Positions 10,892 to 19,645 are shown, numbered from the stretch's first letter. The stretch: DNA of 44,942 bases from Betaproteobacteria bacterium (GCA_028292435.1 JAQGMI010000100.1:1-44942), one strand, 5' to 3'. Program-made: numbers and translations. The notes: generated by a model not told the origin, from the sequence alone.

Positions 10892-11635
10892 TTATTGCGC
10901 CAGCGAGGTTTTGCGCGGCTGCTGGCGCACGTCCACAAGCAGACGATCGATTTCTTTTTTAACGACGGCGTAACATTCGCACGACCCGGTTTCCAGGCCG
11001 GCGCGCTTGAGCACCGAAATATGACCGCGCCGATAGCTGATGATGCCGGCGCGCTGAAGGTTGCCGGCGGCTTCGGTGACGCCTTCACGGCGCACGCCGA
11101 GCGCGTTGGCGACAAGTTCCTGCGTGATGACCAGTTCATTGGTCGGCATGCGGTCGAGCGTTAACAGCAGCCAGCGGCAGAGCTGCTGCTCGATCGAATG
11201 GTGGCGGTTGCAGGCGCCGGTCTGGAACATCTGGGTGACGAGCGCCTGCGTATAACGCAGAAGCAGGCGCTGCACCGGGCCCCCGCGATTGAATTCCTCT
11301 TTCAGGAGCACCGCCGGCAAACGATAGCCTTGCCCCGCGGTCTGCACCACCGCCGAACTTGGCGTCGTGTCGCCCCCCATGAAGAGTGAAATTCCGAGCA
11401 CGCCTTCATTGCCGACACTGGCGCTTTCGGTCGATACGCCGGACTCCATGACGTAAAGCAGCGATACGATTGCAGTCGTCGGGAAATACACGTGCGCGAG
11501 TTGACCGCCCGGTTCATAAAGCGTTTCCCCAAGCAGCATGGGTACCGCTTCGAGCGCCGTGGCGAGGCGATTAAATTCCGCGTCGGGCAGCGCCGCCAGC
11601 AGGTGGTTCTGTTTCGGGTTCGGGAGTGTCGCCAT
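10892..11635 (-). CDS. Crp/Fnr-family transcriptional regulator
   Basis: A 247-residue regulator with an N-terminal cyclic-nucleotide-binding-like beta barrel (about 20-130, including VYFPTTAIVSLLYVME and GNEGVLGISLFMGGDT), a dimerisation helix with CNRHHSIEQQLCRWLLL (about 150-165), and a C-terminal winged helix-turn-helix with TQELVANALGVRREGVTEAA (about 175-195). It has no N-terminal cysteine cluster, so it should not be an oxygen-sensing FNR. The arginine/glutamate set for cAMP binding is not evident either, so the signal is unknown. It belongs to a subgroup common in betaproteobacteria. Its ATG is 3 bp after the stop of the receiver-PAS gene, so the two are surely co-transcribed, and ndvB follows 76 bp downstream. 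It may act on ndvB or on its own operon; this is inference from position. Confidence 0.9.
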   Translation of the reverse strand: MATLPNPKQNHLLAALPDAEFNRLATALEAVPMLLGETLYEPGGQLAHVYFPTTAIVSLLYVMESGVSTESASVGNEGVLGISLFMGGDTTPSSAVVQTAGQGYRLPAVLLKEEFNRGGPVQRLLLRYTQALVTQMFQTGACNRHHSIEQQLCRWLLLTLDRMPTNELVITQELVANALGVRREGVTEAAGNLQRAGIISYRRGHISVLKRAGLETGSCECYAVVKKEIDRLLVDVRQQPRKTSLAQ

Positions 11636-11638
11636 GAT

Positions 11639-12466
11639 TTAGTTCCCTTTGCCCACGGACAACTGTACGCCGATGCCGCGATAGCCGATGAAGCGGCAGG
11701 TGTTGTTGAACATCGGCTCGCCGCTCACCTGGTATTGCAACCGGCCGCCGTCCTCGGTCATGCGGCTGAACATAAAATCCAGGAAGGGCTCGCGTGCGTC
11801 GATCTTGGCGCGCAACGCGGCGCGTTGCGCGATATCCCACCCGGCGAGGCCATCGTCGCTCTGCTCGCCGGTCAGCGGGTCAACCCGCAGTCCAAGCATT
11901 TCGAGCACCGGACCGGACGTCTTGGTGAACGCGCCCTTTTCGTCCTGCTCCCAATACCAGTCGGAAGAAAGCTCGGCAAGGCTGCGAAACCGTGCTTCGC
12001 TTTCACGCAATTCAGCGGTGCGCTCGGCGACTTTCTGCTCGAGTATCGCGTTCTGGTTGGCGAGTTGTTTATAGAGCAGCCGTACTTCAAGCATGTTGTA
12101 AATGCGTGTTTTCACTTCGACCAGATCGAACGGTTTACTGATGAAATCCTTGGCGCCGGCCTGCAATGCGCGCACCTTGTGGCCGGGTTGCGCGGTCAGC
12201 ACGATCACCGGGAGGTAGGCGTCGGTTGTGTTGGTCTTCAAGCCTTCCATGACCGCAAATCCGTCCATGACCGGCATTTGCAGGTCGAGCAGAATCAAGT
12301 CGTAGGGATTGGTCCGGTGCAGCGCGCAGACTTCATCAGGCTTCATCGTGGAACTGACAGCGGTGTAACCGGTGTCGGCCAGCAATTGCTCGAGCAAAGC
12401 CACATTGGATTCCTGATCGTCGACGATCAGGATCCGCGCACTGAAGATATCGGGAGTAAGGTTCAT
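11639..12466 (-). CDS. Response regulator with receiver and PAS domains
   Basis: A 275-residue cytosolic protein. The receiver domain (about 10-125) has ILIVDDQESN, the phospho-acceptor Asp near residue 59 in DLILLDLQMPVMDG, VLTAQ, and the switch lysine in FISKPF. A coiled-coil linker (about 130-160, LANQNAILEQKVAERTAEL) leads to a PAS domain (about 160-270) with SSDWYWEQDEKG. No DNA-binding, GGDEF, EAL or kinase output is present, so it probably relays a signal by protein contact, for example to the hybrid kinase. AGGA lies upstream of the ATG at 12466. It is separated by 11 bp from the kinase gene upstream and by 3 bp from the Crp/Fnr gene downstream, which implies a single transcript. Confidence 0.88.
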   Translation of the reverse strand: MNLTPDIFSARILIVDDQESNVALLEQLLADTGYTAVSSTMKPDEVCALHRTNPYDLILLDLQMPVMDGFAVMEGLKTNTTDAYLPVIVLTAQPGHKVRALQAGAKDFISKPFDLVEVKTRIYNMLEVRLLYKQLANQNAILEQKVAERTAELRESEARFRSLAELSSDWYWEQDEKGAFTKTSGPVLEMLGLRVDPLTGEQSDDGLAGWDIAQRAALRAKIDAREPFLDFMFSRMTEDGGRLQYQVSGEPMFNNTCRFIGYRGIGVQLSVGKGN

Positions 12467-12477
12467 TTGATTAGATC

Positions 12478-14841
12478 CTATCTGAAAGCAAGCGCTGCGG
12501 AAGACTTCGCGTAGACGAGCGCCGCATCGAGCGTCTCCATGAATTCGTTGACTCTGATCGGCTTGGTGAGATAACGGAAGAAACCCGCTTCCAGGCCTTT
12601 TTCAATGTCGCGCGGCATCGCGTTGGCGCTCAATGCAATTACCGGGATATGCGCCGTCGCAGGGTCGCTTGCCAGCACGTGCAAAGCTTCAATGCCGCTG
12701 ATGCCGGGCAGGTTGATATCCATCAGGACAACGTCGGGCTTTTCCGCGTGCGCCATTTCTATGCCGCTGATGCCGTCGCGTGCAGAGACGAGACGAATGT
12801 CCGGCCGGCGGGCGATCAGATCCTCGACCAGCATGAGATTGGCCGGATTGTCCTCGACGTAGAGCAGCGTGCGCACCGTCCCGCTCCCGGTATCCGGCGA
12901 CGCGGCGATGGCACCCGCCGCGACGGCGACGCCGGGCGCTTGTGTGGTGACGTTGAACTCGACCCAGAACACGCTGCCCGAGCCGACCGTGCTTTCGACG
13001 CCGATTTTGCCGCCCATCAACTCGATCAGCCGCTTGCACATCACGAGCCCGATGCCGGTGCCTTCTTCAGTTTGCGCTTCCTGGCCGAGGCGATTGAAGG
13101 GCTCGAACAACTGGGTAATCTTTTCCGGCGCCAGGCCGGCCCCGGAGTCGGTGAAGCTGAGCCGCACGCACCGCGCGGAAGTAGAAATGCACATGATGAC
13201 TACGGAGCCGCCCGGGGTGTTGTACTTGATGCCATTGGAAAGCAGGTTGACCACGATCTGCTTGACCCGCGTGCGGTCAGCCTGGATCAGGCATGGCTTG
13301 TCAAAGCGAGGGAAGGTGACGCGGATGCCGCGCTTGCGCGCCTGCGGCTCGATCATCGCCTCGCACTCCTGCATGACTTCAGCCAGCGAGATCGGTTCCA
13401 TCGAGAGCGACAGCTTGCCGGATTCGATCAGCGCGAGATCGAGGATCTCGTTGATGAGATCGAGCAGATACCAGCCGGCCTTCAAAATCTGATCGATGCT
13501 GCGTTTCTGGCCGACGGTTGGCGCCGGCTGGCCGGATTCGAGCAACTGGGCAAAACCCAGGATCGCACTGAGCGGCGTGCGCAGTTCATGGCTCATGCTC
13601 GACAGGAAGTCCGATTTCGCGTGGTTGGCTTTGTCGGCCATCGCCATCGCCTCTTCGAGCTCGGCATTGTGGTCCTGCAGTACCTTGTCCAGCCGCGTGC
13701 GCTCGGTGACGTCGCGAAACACGAGTACCGCGCCTACCACCTGCCCGGCGCGCGTGCGGATCGGCGCGCAACTGTCGGCGATGTCGCATTCCGTTCCATC
13801 GCGGGATATAAGGACCGTGCGGACTTCGAGCGTATGAGCGGCGTTGCGCATCAGTGTGTCGCGAACCGGCACCGGCGCGGGCAGGCGCGTCTGCTGGTTG
13901 ATGATGCGGAAAATTTCCTCGACGGGACGCAGGAGTGCGTCCTCCAGTGTCCAGCCGGTCAGACGCTGGGCAAGCGGGTTCAACAGCGTCACGCGGCCGT
14001 CGGCATCGGTGGCGATCACGGCATCGCCGATGGAATTTAACGTGATGGCGAGCTTTTCTTCGCTGATTTCGGCCGCGACAGTGCTCTGCTGCAACTGCTT
14101 GTTGAGTTTCTCCTGCGTGCCGAGCAGATGCTGCGTTTCGAGGTGAACGATATCTTTGACCCGGTAGCGGCTTTCCCGGTAGATCAGGTAGGCGAACGAA
14201 ATCGCGAGCAGGAACATGAAGAGGCTGGCGATGACGATGGAGGCGAAGAGGCGCCGCATGTTCGAGCGCAATAATTCGTCATTTTGCTCGAGCACGGCTT
14301 CCTCGATGCGGATGTAACTGTTCATTTCGATCCGGATCGATTCCATCAACTTCAGGCCCTGGCTGCTGCCGCCGGCCGCTGCGAGCTGGGAAGTCATTTT
14401 GCGGTCGCGCCGCGATTCGACGACCGTCGATAATTCGACCAATTTCGCAGATACGAGCGGAATCAGCACATCCAGGCGCTGCTGCGCGGCGCTGATGAAT
14501 GTAAGCGCGCGCAGCTCTTCGAGAGCGGGCGTAATGGTCTTGCGCACGGCCAGATATGGTTTTAGAAATGCTTCATCGCCCGTCAAGGAATAGCCGCGCT
14601 GGCCGGTTTCCGCATTCGTGATGTCGGACAGCAGCGCGTTTGCTTGGCTGATCAAGGTGTACGTCTGTAGCCGGTCTGCGACAGAAGTCTCGATCTGGCG
14701 GAATGCCCAGAAGCACAGCACGACAACCAACGCTGCGAGCAACGCTGCGCCGCTCAGGGATGCGACGATAACGCCCGTCGACGACCACTTGGCGACCGTG
14801 ACACCGGCTGCCTTGCTTGAAGCATCTGTTCGTTCGAACAT
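12478..14841 (-). CDS. CHASE3 hybrid sensor histidine kinase with receiver domain
   Basis: A 787-residue membrane kinase. Domain order: transmembrane helix about 26-48; periplasmic CHASE3 domain about 50-195 (ITNAETGQRGYSLTGDEAFL); second transmembrane helix about 200-222; coiled coil; PAS domain about 260-375 (NSIGDAVIATDADGRVTLLN); HisKA with the phospho-histidine near 415 in SSMSHELRTPLSAILGF; HATPase with NLLSNGIKYN, DSGAGL and GTGIGL; and a C-terminal receiver (about 665-780) with the phospho-acceptor Asp near 707 in VVLMDINLPGISG and YLTKPI. No HPt domain is attached, so a phosphorelay would need a partner, plausibly reaching the receiver-PAS protein encoded 11 bp downstream. ATG at 14841 with a weak AAAGG upstream. 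It is the first gene of the regulator-glucan synthase run. The sensed signal is unknown. Confidence 0.92.
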   Translation of the reverse strand: MFERTDASSKAAGVTVAKWSSTGVIVASLSGAALLAALVVVLCFWAFRQIETSVADRLQTYTLISQANALLSDITNAETGQRGYSLTGDEAFLKPYLAVRKTITPALEELRALTFISAAQQRLDVLIPLVSAKLVELSTVVESRRDRKMTSQLAAAGGSSQGLKLMESIRIEMNSYIRIEEAVLEQNDELLRSNMRRLFASIVIASLFMFLLAISFAYLIYRESRYRVKDIVHLETQHLLGTQEKLNKQLQQSTVAAEISEEKLAITLNSIGDAVIATDADGRVTLLNPLAQRLTGWTLEDALLRPVEEIFRIINQQTRLPAPVPVRDTLMRNAAHTLEVRTVLISRDGTECDIADSCAPIRTRAGQVVGAVLVFRDVTERTRLDKVLQDHNAELEEAMAMADKANHAKSDFLSSMSHELRTPLSAILGFAQLLESGQPAPTVGQKRSIDQILKAGWYLLDLINEILDLALIESGKLSLSMEPISLAEVMQECEAMIEPQARKRGIRVTFPRFDKPCLIQADRTRVKQIVVNLLSNGIKYNTPGGSVVIMCISTSARCVRLSFTDSGAGLAPEKITQLFEPFNRLGQEAQTEEGTGIGLVMCKRLIELMGGKIGVESTVGSGSVFWVEFNVTTQAPGVAVAAGAIAASPDTGSGTVRTLLYVEDNPANLMLVEDLIARRPDIRLVSARDGISGIEMAHAEKPDVVLMDINLPGISGIEALHVLASDPATAHIPVIALSANAMPRDIEKGLEAGFFRYLTKPIRVNEFMETLDAALVYAKSSAALAFR

Positions 14842-15122
14842 GGCCGGCCTTTTTCGGAATGCTTATTAAGGTTCTTAGTGCATATCCCACGCCGCTTGGA
14901 GAATCGGCCGAGCCGCTGACAGAGTGACGCGGTGGCCCCTGTGCCCACCGGCGCGCTGACTGCCTGTCTGCGGAAACCATGCAGATTGCAATCAAGGCGA
15001 GACCACGCGCCATTATCGCACTCCACGGCTGCTTACCTATGTGTGCCAGCCAACATAGTGCGGTTTTTTTGCCGCTTTTTGCGGGCGCAAAGCGATTCGA
15101 GTCTGCGTATCAAATGGACGGG
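14842..15122. other. Non-coding region upstream of the kinase gene
   Basis: No supportable gene lies here. It should hold the promoter for the kinase-regulator-ndvB run, but I could not pick a convincing -35/-10 pair. An inverted repeat, CTATGT and ACATAG separated by 10 bases (15037-15058), could be an operator or a small hairpin. Just beyond it, GCGG and CCGC flank a T-rich loop (15060-15075), a weak terminator-like shape that could end the minus-strand hydrolase transcript. Both are low-confidence readings. Confidence 0.4.
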
Positions 15123-15214
15123 TTACGCGCCGCTAATCACTTTCTTCCATTTCGCATAATCGGCTTTGATCAGCGCCGCGAATTTCTGCGGCGTCGGCGG
15201 CGCGGAGCCAGGTG
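15123..15214 (-). pseudogene. C-terminal remnant of a Bug (TctC-type) receptor gene
   Basis: Reading the minus strand in the frame that ends at the TAA at 15123-15125 gives about 30 codons ending PTPQKFAALIKADYAKWKK, then VISGA and stop. This is plainly the C-terminus of a Bug solute receptor: the intact receptor at 16466-17416 ends TPQEFAALIKADYAKWKAVL. The DNA shares a perfect run of 28 bases (TAATCGGCTTTGATCAGC and onward) with the intact copy. There is no start codon or N-terminal part; the sequence immediately upstream is the 3' end of the alpha/beta hydrolase gene, whose stop codon sits at the junction. I infer that a deletion or recombination removed the rest of a second Bug gene. Confidence 0.8.
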
Positions 15215-16432
15215 TTACGTCGATGGATAGCCGGTCTTCCCCACGCGGCCATTTGCTTCGACAAACCAGCGCTCGCTCTCAAATGGCTTACCCGCGAGTC
15301 GCGCTTGCATCCAGTCGGCGGTGAGCACGGCAGGCGTCGGTCCCAGGTTGGTCGAAGGAACGTTGCCGACCGAATGGCGTGAATCCTGATAAATCACGAG
15401 GCGCTTCGGCGCCGTGATCTCATTCAACATGGCTTCGGTGTGCTCGAGCGGACAGAGTTCATCCGCTTCACCGGCGATGCAATGAAACGGCATGCGAATT
15501 TTTTCGGCGTGACCATGCCAGGTAAGCGTCTTCGCGAACTGATCAAACGCGTCTTCATCGGTGTAGCCCGCCATGTACATGAAGCGCTGCTTGAACGTCG
15601 GCGACGCTTCCTCAAAAATCGTGTGGCAGCCCGGCTCGAGGCAGGTCGCGGTGACCGCGCAGGCACTGAACCGCGGTTCGTTCGCGGCGACGATGGTGCC
15701 GAAGAAAGAGCCGAAGCTCTGGCCGGCGATGCCCATGCGCCCGCTGTCGATTTCAGGCCGTGCGGTGAGCCAGTCCGCGACCGCATGCGCCGCCGCTATC
15801 CAGTTCGGCACGCTTGCATGAATCCCGAGCACCGCGCTTTCGTACTGGCCCGGCCCTTCGAGCGCGAGCACGGCGATGCCGCGCGTGAGCCAGCGGTCGC
15901 CGTGCATCGCGACGTTCGCTTCCTTGAAGCTGTCCATGCCCGGCATAACCCAGACGACGGGCAACTGGCCGCCGCTGTAACCGGGCGGAAAATGCAGCCA
16001 GCCGGGTAGTGCTTTGCCCTGAAATTGAACCCAGGCCGCTTCGACGCGATGGTCGGTGAGTTGCGAATAGCGCGCATAGCATTGGCGCTTTCTCGCGTTT
16101 AGCGCGAGATTCTGCTTGTTGTTCTCGTCGAAGCTCCACTGCGCTGCCGCGTAATGGACTGCGGCCATAAAATAATTCTGGCGCGCGGTGATGGTTTCGC
16201 CGGCGTCATCGGCTTCGCGCGCTTTGATTTCACGCCGATGCGCGGCCGCCTGGAATGCGGGCGATATGTCCGCAAATTTCTGCACCTTGGCGCGGATCGC
16301 CGCGAAGTCTGCGTTCGCCTCAGGACCGCACGGCGCGTTGTAGCTCAGCGTGCGCGGCTGGTCCCAATCGACGCCGACCGAGCGGATAATGTTGTCGAGC
16401 AGCCAGCGTTGTTCCTGAAAGCGGCGGGTCAT
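15215..16432 (-). CDS. Alpha/beta hydrolase (DUF1100/FrsA-like group)
   Basis: A 405-residue cytosolic alpha/beta hydrolase with a helical N-terminal extension (about 1-125) before the core. The nucleophile elbow is GQSFGS with S239; an acid residue is expected in GEADELCP and the histidine in DSRHSVGN. The oxyanion region is probably VVWVMPGMDS. The architecture resembles the FrsA/dihydroxypseudooxynicotine hydrolase group, whose best-known member cleaves a carbon-carbon bond, but I cannot assign a substrate. ATG at 16432 lies 33 bp after the stop of the Bug receptor, so it is probably the last gene of the run from the flavin monooxygenase. Its 3' end abuts a Bug-gene remnant, so the last few residues (VGKTGYPST) may derive from the rearrangement. 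Confidence 0.8.
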   Translation of the reverse strand: MTRRFQEQRWLLDNIIRSVGVDWDQPRTLSYNAPCGPEANADFAAIRAKVQKFADISPAFQAAAHRREIKAREADDAGETITARQNYFMAAVHYAAAQWSFDENNKQNLALNARKRQCYARYSQLTDHRVEAAWVQFQGKALPGWLHFPPGYSGGQLPVVWVMPGMDSFKEANVAMHGDRWLTRGIAVLALEGPGQYESAVLGIHASVPNWIAAAHAVADWLTARPEIDSGRMGIAGQSFGSFFGTIVAANEPRFSACAVTATCLEPGCHTIFEEASPTFKQRFMYMAGYTDEDAFDQFAKTLTWHGHAEKIRMPFHCIAGEADELCPLEHTEAMLNEITAPKRLVIYQDSRHSVGNVPSTNLGPTPAVLTADWMQARLAGKPFESERWFVEANGRVGKTGYPST

Positions 16433-16465
16433 CGAGTTCTTTTCGGATGAGGTGCAGCGTTGAGT

Positions 16466-17416
16466 TTACTTCGCGCCCAGTACCGCTTTCCATTTGGCGT
16501 AATCGGCTTTGATCAGCGCCGCGAATTCCTGGGGCGTCGACGGCGTTGGATTGAGTCCCTGACTGCGCGACAGGCGCGCGACTTCCGCATCGTTGAGCGT
16601 TTCGCGCAACTGCTTGTTGAGCAGCGCGATGACCGCGGGCGGAGTTCCCGCCGGCGCGAGCAGGCCGAACCAGAACGTCGCATCGTAATTTTTGACGCCT
16701 GCCTCGTTAAGAGAAGGCACGTCCGGCAAACTTGGATCGCGCTTGAGACTGGTCACCGCGAGCACGCGCGTGCGATTGCGCAGCATGCCGGCGGTCGTCG
16801 AACTGACGAAGCCGAACTGCAGTTCGCCGGCGAGGAGGGCGGTCAGAATTTCACCGCCGCCTTTGTATGGCACATGCGTGAACGCGGCGCCCGTCATCGA
16901 CTGCAGCATCTCGCTCGACAGATGGCCGGCCGAGCTGACGCCTTGCGTGCCGAAGCGTAATTGCCCCGGATTCTGTTTGGCGAAAGCGATCAGCTGCTCG
17001 ATCGATGTGAACGGCGAATCGTTGCGCACGACAATTGCATTGCAGAACGTGAGCGCAAGTCCGATTGGCGCAAATGCCGTCGCCGTGTCGTACGGCAGAT
17101 TTTTTTCGATAATCTGGCTGATTGTCAGTGCGCCGGGACTCGACCACAGGAGCGTATAGCCGTCGGCCGGCGCGCGCGCGACGATTTGCGCCGCCACGCT
17201 GCCGCCGGCACCGCCGCGGTTTTCGATCACGAAAGTCGTGCCGAGCGCTTCACTCATGCGCGTTGCAATGCTGCGCGCGGAACCGTCCGCGCTGCCGCCC
17301 GCGCTGAAACCAACGAGCAGGCGCACCGGTTTGGACGGATAACGCTGCGCTTGCGCGACACTCACGCATGAAACGCAAACCAGGGCGATCACGATGCGCA
17401 TCGCCACGGTCTTCAT
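16466..17416 (-). CDS. Bug-family periplasmic solute receptor (TctC type)
   Basis: A 316-residue secreted binding protein. The Sec signal peptide (about 1-24) ends near VSVAQAQ, then RYPSKPVRLLVGFSAGGSAD, the usual Bug ligand-pocket start. Later family landmarks are ADGYTLLWSS, HVPYKGGGE, DVPSLNEAG and the C-terminal TPQEFAALIKADYAKW. Bug proteins bind small organic acids such as carboxylates for TctAB transporters or for signalling; no TctA/TctB gene is nearby. I chose the ATG at 17416, eight bases after the dehydrogenase stop; an in-frame ATG at 17434 would overlap that gene by 11 bp, and neither has a clear Shine-Dalgarno. It sits between a D-2-hydroxyacid dehydrogenase and a hydrolase, suggesting a hydroxyacid or related ligand. 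Confidence 0.9.
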   Translation of the reverse strand: MKTVAMRIVIALVCVSCVSVAQAQRYPSKPVRLLVGFSAGGSADGSARSIATRMSEALGTTFVIENRGGAGGSVAAQIVARAPADGYTLLWSSPGALTISQIIEKNLPYDTATAFAPIGLALTFCNAIVVRNDSPFTSIEQLIAFAKQNPGQLRFGTQGVSSAGHLSSEMLQSMTGAAFTHVPYKGGGEILTALLAGELQFGFVSSTTAGMLRNRTRVLAVTSLKRDPSLPDVPSLNEAGVKNYDATFWFGLLAPAGTPPAVIALLNKQLRETLNDAEVARLSRSQGLNPTPSTPQEFAALIKADYAKWKAVLGAK

Positions 17417-17423
17417 TGCGAAT

Positions 17424-18407
17424 TCAACCCGCATTGAGGCTTTGGTTGCTTTCGGGCGTCAGCACGCGGATCGGTTTTCCCTTCGCAAAAGCGGCGATAT
17501 TCTCGACGACGTCGGCGTAGGCGACTTCGTAAAATTCGCGAACGTTATGGCCTTGATGCGGCATCAGCACGACATTGGGCAGCTTGCGCAGCGGGCTGTC
17601 GTCGGCGAGCGGTTCGTGCGTGAACACATCGAGCCCTGCGCCGGCGATGCGCTTCTCCTGCAGGATTTTGATCAAGGCCGCTTCGTCGACCAGCGGGCCG
17701 CGCGCCGTATTGACGAAAATGGCGGACGGTTTCATGAGCGCCAGGTCGGCTGCACCGATGATGCCGCGGGTGCGCTCACCGAGCACGAGGTGCACGCTCA
17801 CGACATCGCTTTCCGTGAAAAGCGCGCCTTTGTCCACCCGTTTCACGCCGGCGTCCGCCGCTCTTTCATCGGTGAGATTGGGGCTCCACGCAATGACGTT
17901 CATGCCGAGCGCTTTGGCGACCGGCAACACATGCCGGGCCTGGCGCCCGAGGCCAACGAGGCCGAGCGTGCGCTGTGCAAGCGTGATGCCGATTGTCGAT
18001 TGCCAGCCGCCTTCGCGCATGCGGCACGCTTCGTGCGGAATATGCCGCGCGACCGCCAGAATCAGTCCCCACGTGAGTTCGCTGGTCGCTTTGCGATAAG
18101 TACCGCGCAGTTCGGTGAACGACACGACGATGCCTCTGCGCGTTGCCGCCGCGACATCGAGCGTGCGGTTATAGAGACCGGTAATCGCGATCATCTTCAA
18201 GTTCGGCAATTGCGCCAGCAGCGCGTCGGTGATCGGCATGCGCTCGCGCAGCGTGCAGATGACGTCGAACGGCTTCAACACTGGTGCCGCTTCAGCCGCC
18301 GCAAGGTGACGGTCGAACACCGTAATCTCGCACTGAGGCTTGAGCGGCGACCAGTCGGCTACGGTTTGCGACAGGTGCAGATAATCATCGAGGACGGCAA
18401 TTTTCAT
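17424..18407 (-). CDS. D-isomer-specific 2-hydroxyacid dehydrogenase
   Basis: A 327-residue cytosolic NAD(P)-dependent oxidoreductase that interconverts a D-2-hydroxyacid and the 2-oxoacid. The Rossmann motif is GLVGLGRQARHV (about 150). The catalytic Arg is in NTARGPLVDEAAL, the Glu in FTHEPLADDSPL and the His in MPHQGHN, so all three catalytic residues are present. The start at 18407 (MKIAVLDDYL) is clear from the beta-strand beginning; the open frame continues upstream as an Arg-rich stretch that overlaps the neighbouring gene and is not protein-like. It follows the flavin monooxygenase gene by 17 bp and precedes the Bug gene by 7 bp, so an operon is likely. The substrate is unknown. Confidence 0.88.
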   Translation of the reverse strand: MKIAVLDDYLHLSQTVADWSPLKPQCEITVFDRHLAAAEAAPVLKPFDVICTLRERMPITDALLAQLPNLKMIAITGLYNRTLDVAAATRRGIVVSFTELRGTYRKATSELTWGLILAVARHIPHEACRMREGGWQSTIGITLAQRTLGLVGLGRQARHVLPVAKALGMNVIAWSPNLTDERAADAGVKRVDKGALFTESDVVSVHLVLGERTRGIIGAADLALMKPSAIFVNTARGPLVDEAALIKILQEKRIAGAGLDVFTHEPLADDSPLRKLPNVVLMPHQGHNVREFYEVAYADVVENIAAFAKGKPIRVLTPESNQSLNAG

Positions 18408-18424
18408 AAGCGGTGCTGCGGACC

Positions 18425-19525
18425 TTATCGAGCGCCGATCGCCTTGTTCACGCGCGGCATGACTTCGGTGGCCATCAGTTCCATCGAGCGCTTGCCAAGC
18501 GCGGGGTCGACCCAGTCCATGCCGGCGTAGACGAGCTCGCCGAAGTCGCCCGCTTCTTCGCGGAGCTTTAGTATCTGGTCGACGACATTGTTGACGGTGC
18601 CGCACAGCACGAGCCGGTCGACCATATAGTCGTCGGTCAGCTCACGGTCGTCCTGCTGCTCGCTCGTTTTGAAAATAATGTGGCGTTTCGAAATCATCAT
18701 TTTCCTGAGCAGCATGTTCCAATAGTAGCGATACGGGCTGTTGGGATCGCGCCTGCCGTATTGGAGCGCGGTTTTCTCATCGTCGGCGACGAAGATCGTG
18801 CGCGCGACGCGCCAGTCGTCGACTTTGGCGGCGACACCTGCGCGCTTCTTGCCTTCGACGTAATTCGTCCAGTGGCTCGGCAGCCACTTCGACAGCAGAA
18901 AATTCGCCGACAGCGGATGAAAATCGCGCTCGCCCATCGCGATCACGCCTTTGGAAAACGGCGCGACCACGGTGCCGACGATTTCAGGACGCGGCTGCTG
19001 GAACGGCTTGTACATGACGCCGCGCTGGATTTCGGCCACGCTCGTCTTTTGCGTCGTGACCTTGAAACGGTTGTTCGGCAGATCGATATCGTACGGCGCG
19101 TTGCGCTCCCAGATTGCAAGAATCACGTCGATGGCTTCAGCGAAAATCTTGTTGCGGTCTTCGCTGAGCAGGCCGAGTGCTTCGGCGTCCGACGACAGCG
19201 CGCCCGGACTGATGCCGAAAATGAAACGGCCTTGCGCTAGATGGTCGAACATCGCGGCATGCGCCGCGACCAGCGTCGGGTGCGTATGCGAAAGATTCGA
19301 GGTGCCGGTCGCGAGCTTGATGTTCTTGGTCGCGTGAATCAGAGTGGCGAGGAAAATAAAGCTGTTGGTAACGTTTTCGGATTTTTCAGTCAGGTGCTCG
19401 CCGACGAATGCATCGTAAAAGCCCAGCTTGTCCGCGAGGATGATCGCCTCGCGGTCTTCCCCCAGTGTTTCAACGGACGGTCGATGGGCCGGATGCATGG
19501 GCATCGTGAAGTAACCAAGTCGCAT
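18425..19525 (-). CDS. LLM-class (luciferase-like) flavin-dependent monooxygenase
   Basis: A 366-residue TIM-barrel protein of the bacterial luciferase-like class, which uses FMNH2 supplied by a separate reductase to hydroxylate or cleave small organic molecules. Landmarks are the N-terminal MRLGYFTMPMHP, ADKLGFYDAFVGEHL, the LATGTSNLSHTHP strand, and FDHLAQGRFIFGISPGALSS; the C-terminal part has MVDRLVLCGTVNNVVDQI. Its length and start resemble limonene-monooxygenase-like members. It is first in the minus-strand run that continues with a D-2-hydroxyacid dehydrogenase, a Bug receptor and a hydrolase, suggesting oxidative attack on an imported compound. No flavin reductase gene is seen nearby. 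The substrate cannot be assigned. Confidence 0.88.
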   Translation of the reverse strand: MRLGYFTMPMHPAHRPSVETLGEDREAIILADKLGFYDAFVGEHLTEKSENVTNSFIFLATLIHATKNIKLATGTSNLSHTHPTLVAAHAAMFDHLAQGRFIFGISPGALSSDAEALGLLSEDRNKIFAEAIDVILAIWERNAPYDIDLPNNRFKVTTQKTSVAEIQRGVMYKPFQQPRPEIVGTVVAPFSKGVIAMGERDFHPLSANFLLSKWLPSHWTNYVEGKKRAGVAAKVDDWRVARTIFVADDEKTALQYGRRDPNSPYRYYWNMLLRKMMISKRHIIFKTSEQQDDRELTDDYMVDRLVLCGTVNNVVDQILKLREEAGDFGELVYAGMDWVDPALGKRSMELMATEVMPRVNKAIGAR

Positions 19526-19645
19526 GATTCGTTTTTCCTGTGCGGGTAGGGCCGGCGAAGCCAGATAATAATATGAATCAGGCGGTCGACGCAGAGGCGC
19601 GACCGAAAATGTTATCTTGCGCCTAAGTGTTCAACAGGAGTGCGT

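Noticed and set aside
18408..18605. N-terminal extension of the D-2-hydroxyacid dehydrogenase frame
   Set aside because: The 66 extra residues are almost all Arg, Gly and Ala and overlap the monooxygenase gene. The fold starts cleanly at the ATG at 18407.
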